Source of the DNA: Acidobacteriaceae bacterium
GTDB lineage: Bacteria > Acidobacteriota > Terriglobia > Terriglobales > Acidobacteriaceae
NCBI GenBank assembly: GCA_030039035.1
Contig: JASHQQ010000195.1
Coordinates: forward strand, 1-60,151
Reading direction: 5' to 3'
DNA length: 60,151 bases
Under the pieces are notes generated by a model. It made no database searches and had not been told where the DNA came from. It saw only the letters and a list, made by a program, of their open reading frames with translations. Position 1 is the stretch's first letter; the number at the start of each line of letters is the position of its first letter. Below are positions 1-9,252 of this stretch, piece after piece. Made by a program: the position numbers and the translations under genes.

Positions 1-1768
1 TCAGCAGGATCGAAGCCGTAGTGCTGTTGTTGGTCAGCATCGCCAGATCCGGGACGCCGTTCGCATTGAAATCTCCTGCAACAATCCGAAGCGGACTGCC
101 AAAGTCCTGGCTTACGTTGGGAGTGGTCACGATTTCATTGAACGTGCCGTTGCCTGCGCCCAGAAAGATATCGATCTGGTCGTCGTATTTGTCCAATGCA
201 GCGAAATCCAGCTCGCCATCGTTGTTGAAATCCCCGCCAGTCAGGGAAGAGGTTTCGGCGGGCGCCGAGAGCGGGACTTCGGTCGGACTGAAGGTTCCGT
301 CTCCATTGCCGGCAAGCACGAGAAGGTTTTCGAGATCCACGGCGGCGAAATCGAGCTTTCCATCGTTGTTAAAATCTCCCACCACAATGGAATTGGGGAA
401 TTCGTCGGCCGAATTACTGAAAGTAATCGGCGCGCCGGTGACGGTAAATGTGCCATTCCCTTTGCCGAGCAGAATTGTGAAAGTAGTTCCGCCGAAGTAG
501 TTCGCAACGACCAGGTCGGGGATGCCGTCCCCGTTGAAGTCTCCGGTTGCGACCAGGCCCAGGCCAAGGTCCGGTACAAGGTTTGATCCGGCCGCTGCAA
601 ACGTCCCGTCGCCCTTGCCGAGCAGAATGGTTACTCCGCCGGAACTGACATAGTCGCCTACCACCGCGAGGTCCAATATCCCATCGCCGTTGAAATCGGC
701 GGCAACCATGGACCCAAAGATAAAGTCACCGCCGACAACACTCTGATTGAATGCGACACTGGTGAGCGGCGAGCCGAATGTCCCATTCCCATTCCCCGGG
801 AAGACCGTAACGTAACTGATGTCGTTGGTATTCCAGGTCAGGATGGCCAGGTCCTGCTTGCCGTTCCCTTTGAAATCGCCGGCCAGCATGTAGGGATACA
901 AGTAAATCCCTGTCAACTGGGTCGTCGGCCCGGTTGTAAAAGTTCCGTCGCCTTTGCCAAAAAGAATCGTGACAGAGAACGGACCCAGGTCGCCGCTGCC
1001 GGACCACAGGACGGCCAGGTCCGGAATGCCATCTCCGTTGAAGTCTGCCGTTAATTCGGCGACAGGGTACTGGCCAAAAGCCGGTGTCTGCGAGATGAGC
1101 CAGCCCAGCCCGGAGGTGCCTGCCCCCAGAGGCCCGGTTGCCAGCACGGTGTTTCCGAAGCTGGTGTCGACGAAGGAGACATTTCCGGTGGGTTGAGCCG
1201 GTCCGCCAAAGCCCTCGACGGTGGCTGTCAGCGTGGAGTTGCCGGAAGAACCGCCAAGTGCAATGGCAGTTGTGTCAGAGTAGACAGGGGCCGGGGCAGG
1301 CTCAACAGACAGCGATGCCGTGCCGGAAACGCTGGCGGCGCCGTACTTGTTTGCGACGAACTGCGCTTTGTAGCTGTGCGAACCCGGTCCAGGCACGAAT
1401 TTGAAGACCGCCGTTCCGCTGCTTGTCAATGCGTCCGTTGCCAGCAGGTGGATATCGGTGCAGTATTCCGAGGACGCATCGCAGAAGTTCACCTGGCCGG
1501 TGGTCAGCGGCGTGGAACCCGTTTCGACCGACGCAGTCAGCGTGACAACGGTGCCCGGCGAAACCGAGGTTACCGGATTGCCCGAAGCAGTTACAGTGAG
1601 AGTCGTTGTGGTTGCCGGTTCTGCCCTGGCTACAAACGGCCGGCAAACACTGCCGGCGATCATCAAGACTCCCAGGCACGAAGCGACATTCCTGCCGGGG
1701 GAAAAAACAGGGAAGGGCCCTCTTGGGCTGAAGACATTCCGGTTTGCACCAGGCGGATTGGGAAACAT
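1..1768 (-). CDS. Secreted VCBS/FG-GAP repeat protein with Ig-like domain (3' end outside window)
   Basis: The frame is open from an ATG at 1768 to the left edge, so the C-terminus is missing and at least 589 residues are present. The N-terminus is long, with a hydrophobic segment near residues 30-45 (CLGVLMIAGSVCRPFVARA), consistent with export. Next comes one bacterial Ig-like domain of the group-3 type (about residues 50-190, starting TTTTLTVTASGNPV). The rest is a series of FG-GAP/VCBS blades recognisable by recurring DFNGDGIPDLAV and GKGDGTF motifs, the calcium-binding loops of seven-bladed propellers. Such proteins are usually secreted or cell-surface adhesins or matrix proteins in Acidobacteriota; substrate and partner cannot be told. 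It stands alone on its strand with its own extended -10 promoter upstream. Confidence 0.85.
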   Translation of the reverse strand, partial: MFPNPPGANRNVFSPRGPFPVFSPGRNVASCLGVLMIAGSVCRPFVARAEPATTTTLTVTASGNPVTSVSPGTVVTLTASVETGSTPLTTGQVNFCDASSEYCTDIHLLATDALTSSGTAVFKFVPGPGSHSYKAQFVANKYGAASVSGTASLSVEPAPAPVYSDTTAIALGGSSGNSTLTATVEGFGGPAQPTGNVSFVDTSFGNTVLATGPLGAGTSGLGWLISQTPAFGQYPVAELTADFNGDGIPDLAVLWSGSGDLGPFSVTILFGKGDGTFTTGPTTQLTGIYLYPYMLAGDFKGNGKQDLAILTWNTNDISYVTVFPGNGNGTFGSPLTSVAFNQSVVGGDFIFGSMVAADFNGDGILDLAVVGDYVSSGGVTILLGKGDGTFAAAGSNLVPDLGLGLVATGDFNGDGIPDLVVANYFGGTTFTILLGKGNGTFTVTGAPITFSNSADEFPNSIVVGDFNNDGKLDFAAVDLENLLVLAGNGDGTFSPTEVPLSAPAETSSLTGGDFNNDGELDFAALDKYDDQIDIFLGAGNGTFNEIVTTPNVSQDFGSPLRIVAGDFNANGVPDLAMLTNNSTTASILL

Positions 1769-2226
1769 GACAGCGCCACCCCCGATTCAAGGCAAGAAGG
1801 CTCAGGCTCCGGCAGCGTATCGCATTTCTGTCAGCGTGTCCGGATGCAGGTCTGCGACGCCATAGCCGCAATTTGAAGGTCTTCCTGAAGTCCGGGGAAT
1901 TATAACACCCTGATTGAATGCCGCATCGGATGCGATGACTGACTCATGTTTCCGAATTCCCTGCCTTTCACTCGAAGAGACCGCCCGGCAGTTACTTCTG
2001 CATTGTCCGATGTCACGGCCGTAAATACCGTCTTCTCGTCCGGCGCGGACGGGCAGCCCATCGCGGCCGAAACCGCCCGTCGCGTGGAGCCTGCCGTTCG
2101 TTTTACGTTTTAGTCCGGATTTTCAGATAGCGCGGATCCGTACTGCGGAGCCGGCCTGGCGCAAGCAAGGGAAGCGGAACCGCTGGATGCATTTGTGCCG
2201 GCAGGGGAGTACCGGCCGCATCCTGC
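1769..2226. other. Intergenic region between two minus-strand genes
   Basis: This stretch holds the 5' leader and promoter of the VCBS gene (about 1769-1907) and then some 300 bases up to the stop codon of the winged-helix/TPR gene. I see no coding frame with domain-like content, no clear terminator hairpin with a T-run and no repeat. Confidence 0.5.
1899..1907 (-). promoter_or_regulatory. Extended -10 promoter element for the VCBS-repeat gene
   Basis: Reading the minus strand, TGT is followed directly by TATAAT (positions 1907 to 1899), a perfect -10 hexamer with the extended TGn motif. No good -35 hexamer sits 16-18 bases upstream, as is common for extended -10 promoters. Transcription would start near 1892, leaving a leader of about 125 nt before the ATG at 1768. 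Confidence 0.45.
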
Positions 2227-4656
2227 CTACTTCGCACCACCCAGGCGCCGGAACTCCAGACTGGCTTCCTCGAAGACAGGGCTCCGGGTGTCGGCCCCGT
2301 GCCAAAGAGTCAGGAATTCCTCGTAACTTGCCCGGGCTTTTTCCGGCTGTCCCATCTGAGCGTAGGCGCGGGCGAGGTTCTTGTGCGCCAGGGCGCCGAT
2401 CGGTTCGTTGATCACGATACCCGGGTGATCGAGAATCTTTTGAAACTCCGCAGCCGCTTCCTTTCCCTTGTTACCCGCCAGGAAGGCAACTCCTCGCAGA
2501 TAGCAGGGGTAAAGCGCGAACGGGTATTCCTGTTCGACCGAACCAGTGCTCAATTCGAATGCGGAGCCTGCATCCAGCTCCTTGATCGCGCCTGCAGGAT
2601 CGCCATGGTTGAGTGCCAGTTGGGCGCGGATGACGGGAAGAAAAACGAACTGGACGATCGTATCCTCTGGGAATCTATGCGCGAGATCTTCGGCCAAAGT
2701 CTCTGCGGGGCCACGCGCGAGCGCGAGCGCGAATGCCGCCCGGGACTCCACATCGCGGGTTCTCGACAGCGCAAGAGCGGCCTCCGCCTGCTGGCGCGCC
2801 TCGGCGAGATTTCCAAACAAGCCCTCTCGTATCGCCGATTGCGACTGGTATGCAGCGGCGGCTTCGCTTTCACCTGCCTGCCGGGCGGAATCGATCGCGC
2901 GCCTGGAAAGCTCCCGCGCCTTCCCGATTTGTCCGTTGAATGCGGCGGTGTCGGCCTGGTACGACAGGAGCACATTCTCCACGCCCGGTTTGCCCGTCGC
3001 CCAGGCAGCTTCCCGTGCCATTTCTCCGGCATCTTTCCTGAGAAATGCGAGATGGTAAAGATGCTGGGGAAGATCCATCGCTTCGAGCTTCTTCCTGGCT
3101 GCTTCGTCGGCTGTGGCCTGGGCGTTGTCGAGTTGTCCCAGATTCATATAAGCAACCACCAGGCCTTCGTAATCCTCCGGACGCTGAGCGCTGCGCGCGA
3201 GTGCCTCGCGATTGTCTGCTAGCGCATCCTCGTACCTTCCAAGCTCGGGATCGATATCCTGCCCTAATACGGATACCGGGATAAGATCGCGTGAATAGAT
3301 CTGGGCCCAAAGTCGATACACTTGCCGGGCCTTGGGCAGATCTCCGACTACGGCAAAGTAATAGCGCGATTCGATCGCGAACTTTTCCCACTCGCTGACG
3401 TGCTGACGCAGCTCGAAGGCTCTCCGAATGCTCTCGCCGGCAAGGCCGGGCTGGCCGAGAGTGACCTGACTCAGTCCCAGAGAGAGATGCGCCATCGCAA
3501 AGTTCGGATCGAGATCGATCGCTCTTTGGAATAAGGGGACCGCGGCAGAAACATTACCGTGCCCGATGAGTTCCCTGCGCCCCATGGTGTAGGCGAAGAG
3601 CGCGTCGAGGGAAGGCGTCGTGGCCTCGTCCAGCGGAGTATCGAATTTCTCCACCGTGCTCAGTGACTCGCCGAGCTTCTTCCGCAGTTGCGCGCTGGCG
3701 CGGCTGAGAGCTTTCAGAACTTCTTCTTTCCGCGCAGCCTGCACCTGTTCTTCGCCCAGCACCTCGCCCGTGCGGCAGCTTGCTGCTTTCAGGCCGAGAA
3801 CATACTCCGTTCCCAGGCTCGCGATCGAGCCCTCCACTACGGCTGCAGCGGCAATTCTCTGGCATAGCTGCCGTGCGGAGCCAGAGGCCAGGCGTGCATC
3901 CGGCGGCTGCCCCATCAGCGAGAGTGTGTGTTGAATCTGCTGATCCGGGACAAGATCAAGGAAGGGCGATTGCTCAAGCTGCACTGCCAGGCCCTGCCGA
4001 AGCGTGCCGTCAAATACGGCATCGCCGGTGGTGTTCGCAAAGTCGGCAAGGACAATCGAGTCCTTGTCTGTCAGAGCGCGGGATGGACGCGAAGCGTATA
4101 GCCAAACGACCAGGCCCACACCGAGAAAGACCACCCCGGCGACCGCTGCCCATGTTGCTTTCGGTGCCAGGACTGCAGCCGTAGCATCGGGCCGCTCCCG
4201 TGCGGCATCGATGGAAACATGAGGCAGACCGGCCACCGAGGCCGCGCCGGATTCGCTGCCGTTCAGGTGCGAAACCTCCGCGACACGCGTTCCCGCCAAA
4301 TCTCCGGCAGGCTCTTCCGCGACTTCAACGGGGCATATGAACCGGTATCCAATGCTGGATACGGTCTCGATGAATCGTGGCGCGCGCGAATCGTCGCCCA
4401 ACAGCCGCCGCAGCAGGGCAATGTTACGGGCAAGTGAATTCTCTGTGACCGCGGTTTCGCCCCAGACCGAGCTCAACAGTTCTTCTTTGGTAATCAGTCG
4501 ATCGGGATTCCGGATCAGGATCAGCAGTAACCGAAAGGCCTTCGGTTCTATTTGCTGCACCTTTCCCGCTCTCACGATCGCGAACTCCCGTTCGCGCACT
4601 GTCGCATCCGCGATCCTGAAAACGAACGACTTGGCTGGAATCGTGGGCACCATCAC
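2227..4656 (-). CDS. Winged-helix DNA-binding / TPR membrane regulator (CadC/OmpR-type)
   Basis: This 809-residue protein begins with an OmpR/CadC-type winged helix (about residues 10-110; it includes the recognition region ENSLARNIALLRRLLGD and the wing FIETVSSIGYRF). A linker leads to one transmembrane helix near residues 168-190 (WAAVAGVVFLGVGLVVWLYA). The rest (about 200-809) carries a TolB/adenylate-cyclase-like segment (DSIVLADFANTTGD) and many TPR-like helices. This layout is abundant in Acidobacteriota and resembles CadC-like one-component regulators that bind DNA inside and sense outside. Its target genes cannot be deduced. The first two codons are both ATG, so the start is ambiguous by one residue. 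It diverges from the GloVer gene across a 369-base spacer. Confidence 0.85.
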   Translation of the reverse strand: MMVPTIPAKSFVFRIADATVREREFAIVRAGKVQQIEPKAFRLLLILIRNPDRLITKEELLSSVWGETAVTENSLARNIALLRRLLGDDSRAPRFIETVSSIGYRFICPVEVAEEPAGDLAGTRVAEVSHLNGSESGAASVAGLPHVSIDAARERPDATAAVLAPKATWAAVAGVVFLGVGLVVWLYASRPSRALTDKDSIVLADFANTTGDAVFDGTLRQGLAVQLEQSPFLDLVPDQQIQHTLSLMGQPPDARLASGSARQLCQRIAAAAVVEGSIASLGTEYVLGLKAASCRTGEVLGEEQVQAARKEEVLKALSRASAQLRKKLGESLSTVEKFDTPLDEATTPSLDALFAYTMGRRELIGHGNVSAAVPLFQRAIDLDPNFAMAHLSLGLSQVTLGQPGLAGESIRRAFELRQHVSEWEKFAIESRYYFAVVGDLPKARQVYRLWAQIYSRDLIPVSVLGQDIDPELGRYEDALADNREALARSAQRPEDYEGLVVAYMNLGQLDNAQATADEAARKKLEAMDLPQHLYHLAFLRKDAGEMAREAAWATGKPGVENVLLSYQADTAAFNGQIGKARELSRRAIDSARQAGESEAAAAYQSQSAIREGLFGNLAEARQQAEAALALSRTRDVESRAAFALALARGPAETLAEDLAHRFPEDTIVQFVFLPVIRAQLALNHGDPAGAIKELDAGSAFELSTGSVEQEYPFALYPCYLRGVAFLAGNKGKEAAAEFQKILDHPGIVINEPIGALAHKNLARAYAQMGQPEKARASYEEFLTLWHGADTRSPVFEEASLEFRRLGGAK

Positions 4657-5025
4657 AATTTCTTCAGAAACAGTTCAGGACGTTTTCAAGACGAACGCGG
4701 GGGATTGAGTCAGAGTCAGGTCGTCGCAGGGCTCTGGAACTCACGCGTGGCCGCTTTCCCTTGTGTCGCGGCGTTTCGCCAGGCGTGGGCTCCCAGTCCG
4801 GCGAACCCTGCTGGACGGGGAATGCCGAGAGTGTATCGCAGTGCGTCCCTGGGCCGCGACGGGATTCCTGTCGCGGACCACGGGGTTCCGCGACCCGCCG
4901 GCATTCTCCTTCTCCAGCCCGGGATTCACAGCCCAGGTCCATGAGCCGCAAGGGGCAACGGCTTCCGCCAGGCTGTCTTGCGGCCCGATTCCTCCACACG
5001 GGAAACAACGAAGGGAGCCATTCAA
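4657..5025. other. Divergent intergenic region with a small palindrome
   Basis: This spacer separates the divergent winged-helix/TPR and GloVer genes and must hold both promoters, but I cannot pick a convincing -35/-10 pair. A 7-bp perfect stem (CCGCGAC at 4854-4860, GTCGCGG at 4870-4876, 9-base loop) lies in the middle and could be an operator or a transcript hairpin. An AAGGGAG ribosome binding site precedes the ATG at 5026. Confidence 0.4.
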
Positions 5026-6435
5026 ATGACGAAGCCAATCGCAACTTTGACCATCGCGGCCTGCGTGGTTGTGAGCCTGTTCGCAACTGCTCGCGCCGGT
5101 GCACAAAATCCCGTCGCCGCCAGGTCCAGTCCGCGCCCCGGAACGGACGTGGCAAGCGCGCATGCAGACAACGCAAGATTTTCGACGCTTTATCGGTTCG
5201 AAGCCGCCGCGGCGACGACCTTCACGAGTCCGCTGGGGTCTCAACCGGACACCACGCCGGCTGTGGGCCCGGACGGCGCCATTTACGGGATGACCACCGT
5301 CGGCGGCCAGTTTGGGAACGGCGTGATCTACCGCTTCGACCGCGAGACGCAGGAGTACACCGTTCTGCACACTTTCAGCGCGACGGATGCGAACGGAGAC
5401 AACGCCGACGGAGCCGATCCCGGCAACGGGCTGACGGCTGGTCCCGATGGCGTGTTGTATGGCATGGCCCAGTCCGGCGGCGCCAACGGCAACGGCACGA
5501 TCTTCAGTATCACCGCGGCCGGCGAGTTCAATGTGCTGCACACCTTCAGCGCCCTGGATGCGGACGGACACAATGAGGATGGAGTGAGTCCGCTGCGCAA
5601 CATCATCATCGGCAATGACGGCAATCTTTACGGAACCACCCGGACCGGCGGGCAGAACACCTGCCTCTTTACGCATGGCTGCGGGGTCGCGTGGACGATC
5701 GATGGCAAGGGCAACTTCACGGTCATCCATCAGTACACCGCCGATGAAGGACACGCAGCGTCACTGACCCAGGGGCACGATGGTTACCTGTATGGCTGCG
5801 CGGTGTGGCCGGCAACCTCTCTGCCCCCCGGGCCTTTGCCGTCGGGAATCCTCTACCGGATGACGCCGTGGGGCGCGGACTTTCAGGTGCTCTACACCTT
5901 TAGCCAGACCAACTCCAACGGCCAGAACATGGATGGCGCCGACTGCTACGAGCCGATGGCCGAGGCGAGGCCCGGCGTATTTTATGGTGCGGCCGGCCGC
6001 GGCGGATCCAATGGCAACGGTGTCATCTTCCGATATTCCCTTGATAACCCCGGAGTCGTTGAGGTGGCGCACGACTTCAGCGCCACGAACGCGGCCGGGG
6101 AGAATTGGGACGGCGCCCTGCCGGATGGACCACTGGCTGTGGGGCCGGACGGGACTTTGTACTCGAACGCCGATTTCGGGGGCGCGAACGGCAACGGCGT
6201 GGTTTTCGCCCTGCGTGACGACGGCGGCTTCAAGGTCCTGCATACCTTCAGCGCAACCAATCCAGCCACCGGAGCCAACTCCGACGGCGCGTATGCCGAT
6301 GACGGCATAGTGCTGGACGGCAACAAGCTCATCGGAATTGCCATTTACGGCGGCAACGGCAGCCCCGCAGGCTACAACAACAGCGGCGGCACGCTCTACG
6401 AACTGTCACTGGAGAACCGCAGGCAATCGTGGTGA
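5026..6435 (+). CDS. Secreted GloVer tandem-repeat protein (TIGR03803-like)
   Basis: This is a 469-residue exported protein with a clear signal peptide (MTKPIATLTIAACVVVSLFA, cleavage near ARAGA). It has about seven to eight repeats of roughly 50 residues, each containing motifs such as LYGMTxxGG, NGNGVIFR and VLHTFSA. This is the choice-of-anchor tandem repeat (GloVer) family, predicted to form a beta-propeller-like fold; its function is unknown. The frame is open from 4978, but the start at 5026 is preferred because it has the AAGGGAG ribosome binding site and begins the signal peptide. A second, more diverged member of the family starts at 58830. Confidence 0.88.
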   Translation: MTKPIATLTIAACVVVSLFATARAGAQNPVAARSSPRPGTDVASAHADNARFSTLYRFEAAAATTFTSPLGSQPDTTPAVGPDGAIYGMTTVGGQFGNGVIYRFDRETQEYTVLHTFSATDANGDNADGADPGNGLTAGPDGVLYGMAQSGGANGNGTIFSITAAGEFNVLHTFSALDADGHNEDGVSPLRNIIIGNDGNLYGTTRTGGQNTCLFTHGCGVAWTIDGKGNFTVIHQYTADEGHAASLTQGHDGYLYGCAVWPATSLPPGPLPSGILYRMTPWGADFQVLYTFSQTNSNGQNMDGADCYEPMAEARPGVFYGAAGRGGSNGNGVIFRYSLDNPGVVEVAHDFSATNAAGENWDGALPDGPLAVGPDGTLYSNADFGGANGNGVVFALRDDGGFKVLHTFSATNPATGANSDGAYADDGIVLDGNKLIGIAIYGGNGSPAGYNNSGGTLYELSLENRRQSW

Positions 6436-6612
6436 ACGCCCCCAGGGTTGCCGGGCACATGGGGCAGGAAAGTGGCAACGTGGCCGACCCGTTGATAGTG
6501 TGATTCATGCAACCGGTTCCTGAACCCGGCAACCATGCGGCTGCAGTGTCGAACCGTTTCTCCGGTCCGGTTGCGTGACCGCCATTCCTCCGGGAAGCGC
6601 CGGCACGGATGG

Positions 6613-6641
6613 GTCATGGACATCTCTCCGGTGTCCATGAC
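6613..6641. repeat. Perfect 10-bp inverted repeat (hairpin)
   Basis: GTCATGGACA (6613-6622) pairs perfectly with TGTCCATGAC (6632-6641) around a 9-base loop. The sequence after it (TCTTGTTC) is T-containing but not a T-run, so it is a weak intrinsic terminator for the GloVer gene at best. It could also be an operator. Confidence 0.5.
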
Positions 6642-6650
6642 TCTTGTTCA

Positions 6651-6668
6651 AAATGCCGACGGGCATTT
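6651..6668. repeat. Short perfect hairpin next to the 6613 palindrome
   Basis: AAATGCC (6651-6657) and GGCATTT (6662-6668) form a 7-bp stem around GACG, nine bases after the previous palindrome. The pair looks like a structured element, but I cannot assign it. Confidence 0.4.
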
Positions 6669-6965
6669 AAGTGCCGCAAGAGACACGCTCAGTCACCCGC
6701 AGCGTCCGATCGCGCGAACCGGTTCTGCTCTTGACCTGAATCCACCCGCGTCATCGTCTCGTCCGACGCACTTCGGTAATTCCAGCCTCTTCGAACGCCG
6801 TCAAGCTTCATGCGGCACAGCCGATTTCCCGATTGTCGCGGCAGAGTCGCGCCCGCGGCGCCGGGGCTTGGCGTGCCTGGCATTTCCAAAACCCCAACGC
6901 GATCGTTCCGCCTGGGCGGCGAGCGCTTTTGCGGTCGCGGAGCGCGCAGAAATGAAGAGATGCCT

Positions 6966-7427
6966 ATGAAATCCTCGATATTGCTTTTCGCCCTTGTTGC
7001 CGCAGCCGGCGCCCTGGCAGCGGCACCGCCAGACTGCGGCGCACAGACTTCAGGGAGCGGCGCAAGACCGGCCGCCTTGCCGGCATCCGGCGCGTCGCAG
7101 ACGGCGCAAGAAGCCACGCTCATTCAGGCGGCCCTGAACCACTTCGATTCCGCGCTGGCTCTGCACGATTTTGGACAACTGCAGGCGCTGGGAATCAGGC
7201 CGGCAAGCGCCAAAGGCTGGCAGAAGTTTTTCAGGAACAATCCCCGCGCCACGGTGACGGATGATTGCCCGGCCTCGACGCTGGCAATTCTGGGCGACAC
7301 GGCCACCTGGAGCTGCACCGAAACGGCCACGCTGATCTCGGAAGGAAAGCCGCTGCCGTATTCGTTGGCCGTCCGCTTCACGTTTACCCGGCAGAACGGC
7401 GTGTGGACGATTTCGGACCGAAGGTAG
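6966..7427 (+). CDS. Small secreted NTF2/SnoaL-like protein
   Basis: This 153-residue protein has a signal peptide (MKSSILLFALVAAAGALAAA, cleavage near the CGAQ region). Its mature domain reads as a nuclear-transport-factor-2-like fold: an N-terminal helix (AALNHFDSALALHDFGQLQAL) followed by beta strands ending in FTFTRQNGVWTISDRR, the usual closing strands of SnoaL/DUF4440-like proteins. Start choice: ATG at 6966 with GAAGAG about 8 bases upstream; an ATG two codons earlier at 6960 is possible. The function is unknown; such domains bind small ligands or act as lyases or isomerases. Two further NTF2-like secreted proteins occur at 8573 and 47089. Confidence 0.7.
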   Translation: MKSSILLFALVAAAGALAAAPPDCGAQTSGSGARPAALPASGASQTAQEATLIQAALNHFDSALALHDFGQLQALGIRPASAKGWQKFFRNNPRATVTDDCPASTLAILGDTATWSCTETATLISEGKPLPYSLAVRFTFTRQNGVWTISDRR

Positions 7428-7564
7428 AGCGGCATCCGTTCCGATGGGCTGATGGCTGAGACGCGAGTCCTCTGCCCTGGAACCTGCCGCAACCGCCACG
7501 AACCGGTGTTATATTTCCTTCTACCGAAATAGTCGCCACCGGGCTGGTTCGCGGAGGCTTCCTC

Positions 7565-8512
7565 ATGGCAACTCCTCCGGGTCCTCGTTCGCCGCACGCC
7601 GCTTCTCTGCTGGTGCTCGCCGTCGTCGCCATGATCGCAATTCCGGCGGCTCTCACGTTGCACACGGTGAAGGCTCCGGCTGTGGTCGATCCGTCAATCT
7701 CCAATCCCACACCTTACGGCTACACCGTCAGCCTGTTGTTCTTTATCGTGCCTGCGCTCGTCATCGGCCTCTGGTTCTTGCGGCACGAGGGCGTGCGGAT
7801 CTCCAGAAGATCGTTCGGCATTACCGTCGGCTTGCTGTTTGTGCTGGGCGCCTCGCTCGATTTCTTCTTCGCCGCCCGCTTTTTCCGCTTTTTGAATCCA
7901 GGCGCGACGCTGCGCTTTACGGCGCCCGCTCTGGGCGGCGGCGTGCCCATTGAGGAGTATGTCTTCTACTTCACCGGATTCGCCTTCACGCTGCTGCTCT
8001 ATATCTGGCTGGATGAGTACTGGCTCTCCGCCTATGGCGTGCCGTCCACGCATTGGAAACGCACCGCGTTCGATCGCATCCTGCGTTTCCATCCGGCATC
8101 GGTCGTCTGGGCGGTTGTGCTGATCGCGGCCGCGATCCTTTATAAGCGATTCGTGGCTCATGAGCCGGGATTTCCCGGATATTTCACCTTTCTGGTCGCC
8201 GGCGCGCTGGCTCCTTCCGCGGCCCTGTTTCCCTCGGCGCTGCCGCTCGTCAACTGGCGCGCCTTCAGCCTGACCCTGTTCATCCTGCTGCTGATCAGCC
8301 TGCTCTGGGAGGCGACACTCGGCGTCCCTTACGGCTGGTGGGGGTTTCAGGACGCGCAGATGATCGGCATCCGCATCACCGCGTGGAGCCGGCTGCCGAT
8401 CGAAGAGGTCTTCATCTGGATCGCGGTGACCTACGCAACCGTGATCGTCTACGAGAACGTGCGGCGTTGGCAGTCGACCGACAAGTCGCTGCTGCAGGCG
8501 CTGCTCGGATAA
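7565..8512 (+). CDS. Lycopene cyclase domain (CarR/CrtYcd-type) integral membrane protein
   Basis: This 315-residue polytopic membrane protein has about seven hydrophobic segments. It holds two copies of the hallmark of heterodimeric-type lycopene cyclase domains, an acidic PIEE motif in front of a transmembrane helix: residues 128-131 (VPIEEYVFYFTGFAF) and 278-281 (RLPIEEVFIWIAVTYATVI). Two half-domains in one chain match the fused CrtYc-CrtYd layout, whose known members cyclise lycopene ends. No crtB, crtI or other carotenoid gene is nearby, so the substrate is uncertain. A GGAGG ribosome binding site lies 7 bases before the ATG. The next gene starts about 60 bases downstream on the same strand. 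Confidence 0.7.
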   Translation: MATPPGPRSPHAASLLVLAVVAMIAIPAALTLHTVKAPAVVDPSISNPTPYGYTVSLLFFIVPALVIGLWFLRHEGVRISRRSFGITVGLLFVLGASLDFFFAARFFRFLNPGATLRFTAPALGGGVPIEEYVFYFTGFAFTLLLYIWLDEYWLSAYGVPSTHWKRTAFDRILRFHPASVVWAVVLIAAAILYKRFVAHEPGFPGYFTFLVAGALAPSAALFPSALPLVNWRAFSLTLFILLLISLLWEATLGVPYGWWGFQDAQMIGIRITAWSRLPIEEVFIWIAVTYATVIVYENVRRWQSTDKSLLQALLG

Positions 8513-8572
8513 GAACGGCAGTCCGGATTGATGCCAAAGTCAGGCTATTCTCTTCATGGAAAGGATTCCACC

Positions 8573-9088
8573 ATGCGCCATCGTTTCGTTCCTTGCCTGC
8601 TTGCACCTGTCCTGGCGGTCGTCTCATCTCCCGCCGTTTCACAGCAGCATTCGCAGATGAGCGCGGAGGAAGTCGGGCGCACAGTGCGAGCGTTCATGCA
8701 GACTGTCGCCCACGATGTCACCCAGCAGGGGCCGACCGCCTGGCGCAACTTCTTTTCGCACGGCCCCAAATTCTTCATGGCCTCGGATGGACGCATGGCC
8801 TTTCCCAACTATCCGGCCGCGGACAAGGCCATCAATGGTCTGGCCTCGACGATCCGGCACATCGATCTCACCTGGGGCAACGACGTGCGTGTCGATCCGC
8901 TGACGCCCACACTCGCTGTCGTCGCCACGCCCTGGCACGAGGTGCGCACCATGGCATCGGGCCGCGTGGAGGATTCGGGTTTTTTCACCGGCACGGTGGA
9001 ATATCTCGACGGCCGCTGGCAGTTCCGCGATGTGCACTGGTCGGTCGCCAGTCCGGCCGCGCCGAAGGAGAAACCGGTTACGCAATGA
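8573..9088 (+). CDS. Secreted SnoaL/NTF2-like protein
   Basis: This 171-residue protein has a signal peptide (MRHRFVPCLLAPVLAVVSSPAVS). The mature part fits the SnoaL-like/DUF4440 NTF2 fold: a helical start (EVGRTVRAFMQTVAHDV), WRNFFSHGPKFFMASDGRM, a central DLTWGNDVRVDPLTPTLAVVATP strand pair and a final FTGTVEYLDGRWQFRDVHW hairpin. The frame extends upstream to 8528, but AAAGGA about 8 bases before 8573 and the signal peptide favour the later ATG. It lies 60 bases after the lycopene-cyclase-domain gene and may be co-transcribed with it. Its reaction is unknown. Confidence 0.7.
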   Translation: MRHRFVPCLLAPVLAVVSSPAVSQQHSQMSAEEVGRTVRAFMQTVAHDVTQQGPTAWRNFFSHGPKFFMASDGRMAFPNYPAADKAINGLASTIRHIDLTWGNDVRVDPLTPTLAVVATPWHEVRTMASGRVEDSGFFTGTVEYLDGRWQFRDVHWSVASPAAPKEKPVTQ

Positions 9089-9145
9089 ACGGACAATGCG
9101 TCGCGCAGTGTTCTGAGCTGTCGAATACTCAATATCCATCCATCC

Positions 9146-9154
9146 TGCTAAAAT
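9146..9154 (+). promoter_or_regulatory. Extended -10 promoter element upstream of bipA
   Basis: TGC followed by TAAAAT (9146-9154) is an extended -10 element about 100 bases before the GTG of bipA. No convincing -35 hexamer is visible at 16-18 bases upstream. Confidence 0.35.
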
Positions 9155-9252
9155 CAGGGAAAGCCGAACAGCGCGGCTGAGCGTGGTGTTCACTCTCCTG
9201 ATTAATTCCGCGGCCACTCGCCGGCCGGAACACAACAAGGAAATTCGCAGTT

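Larger units (their letters stand above)
6436..6965. other. 530-base intergenic region with two adjacent hairpins
   Basis: I see no gene between the GloVer gene and the small secreted protein. The notable contents are two neighbouring perfect palindromes (6613-6641 and 6651-6668, listed separately). Upstream in-frame codons before 6966 exist but encode an arginine-rich stretch without a signal peptide and are judged non-coding. Confidence 0.45.
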
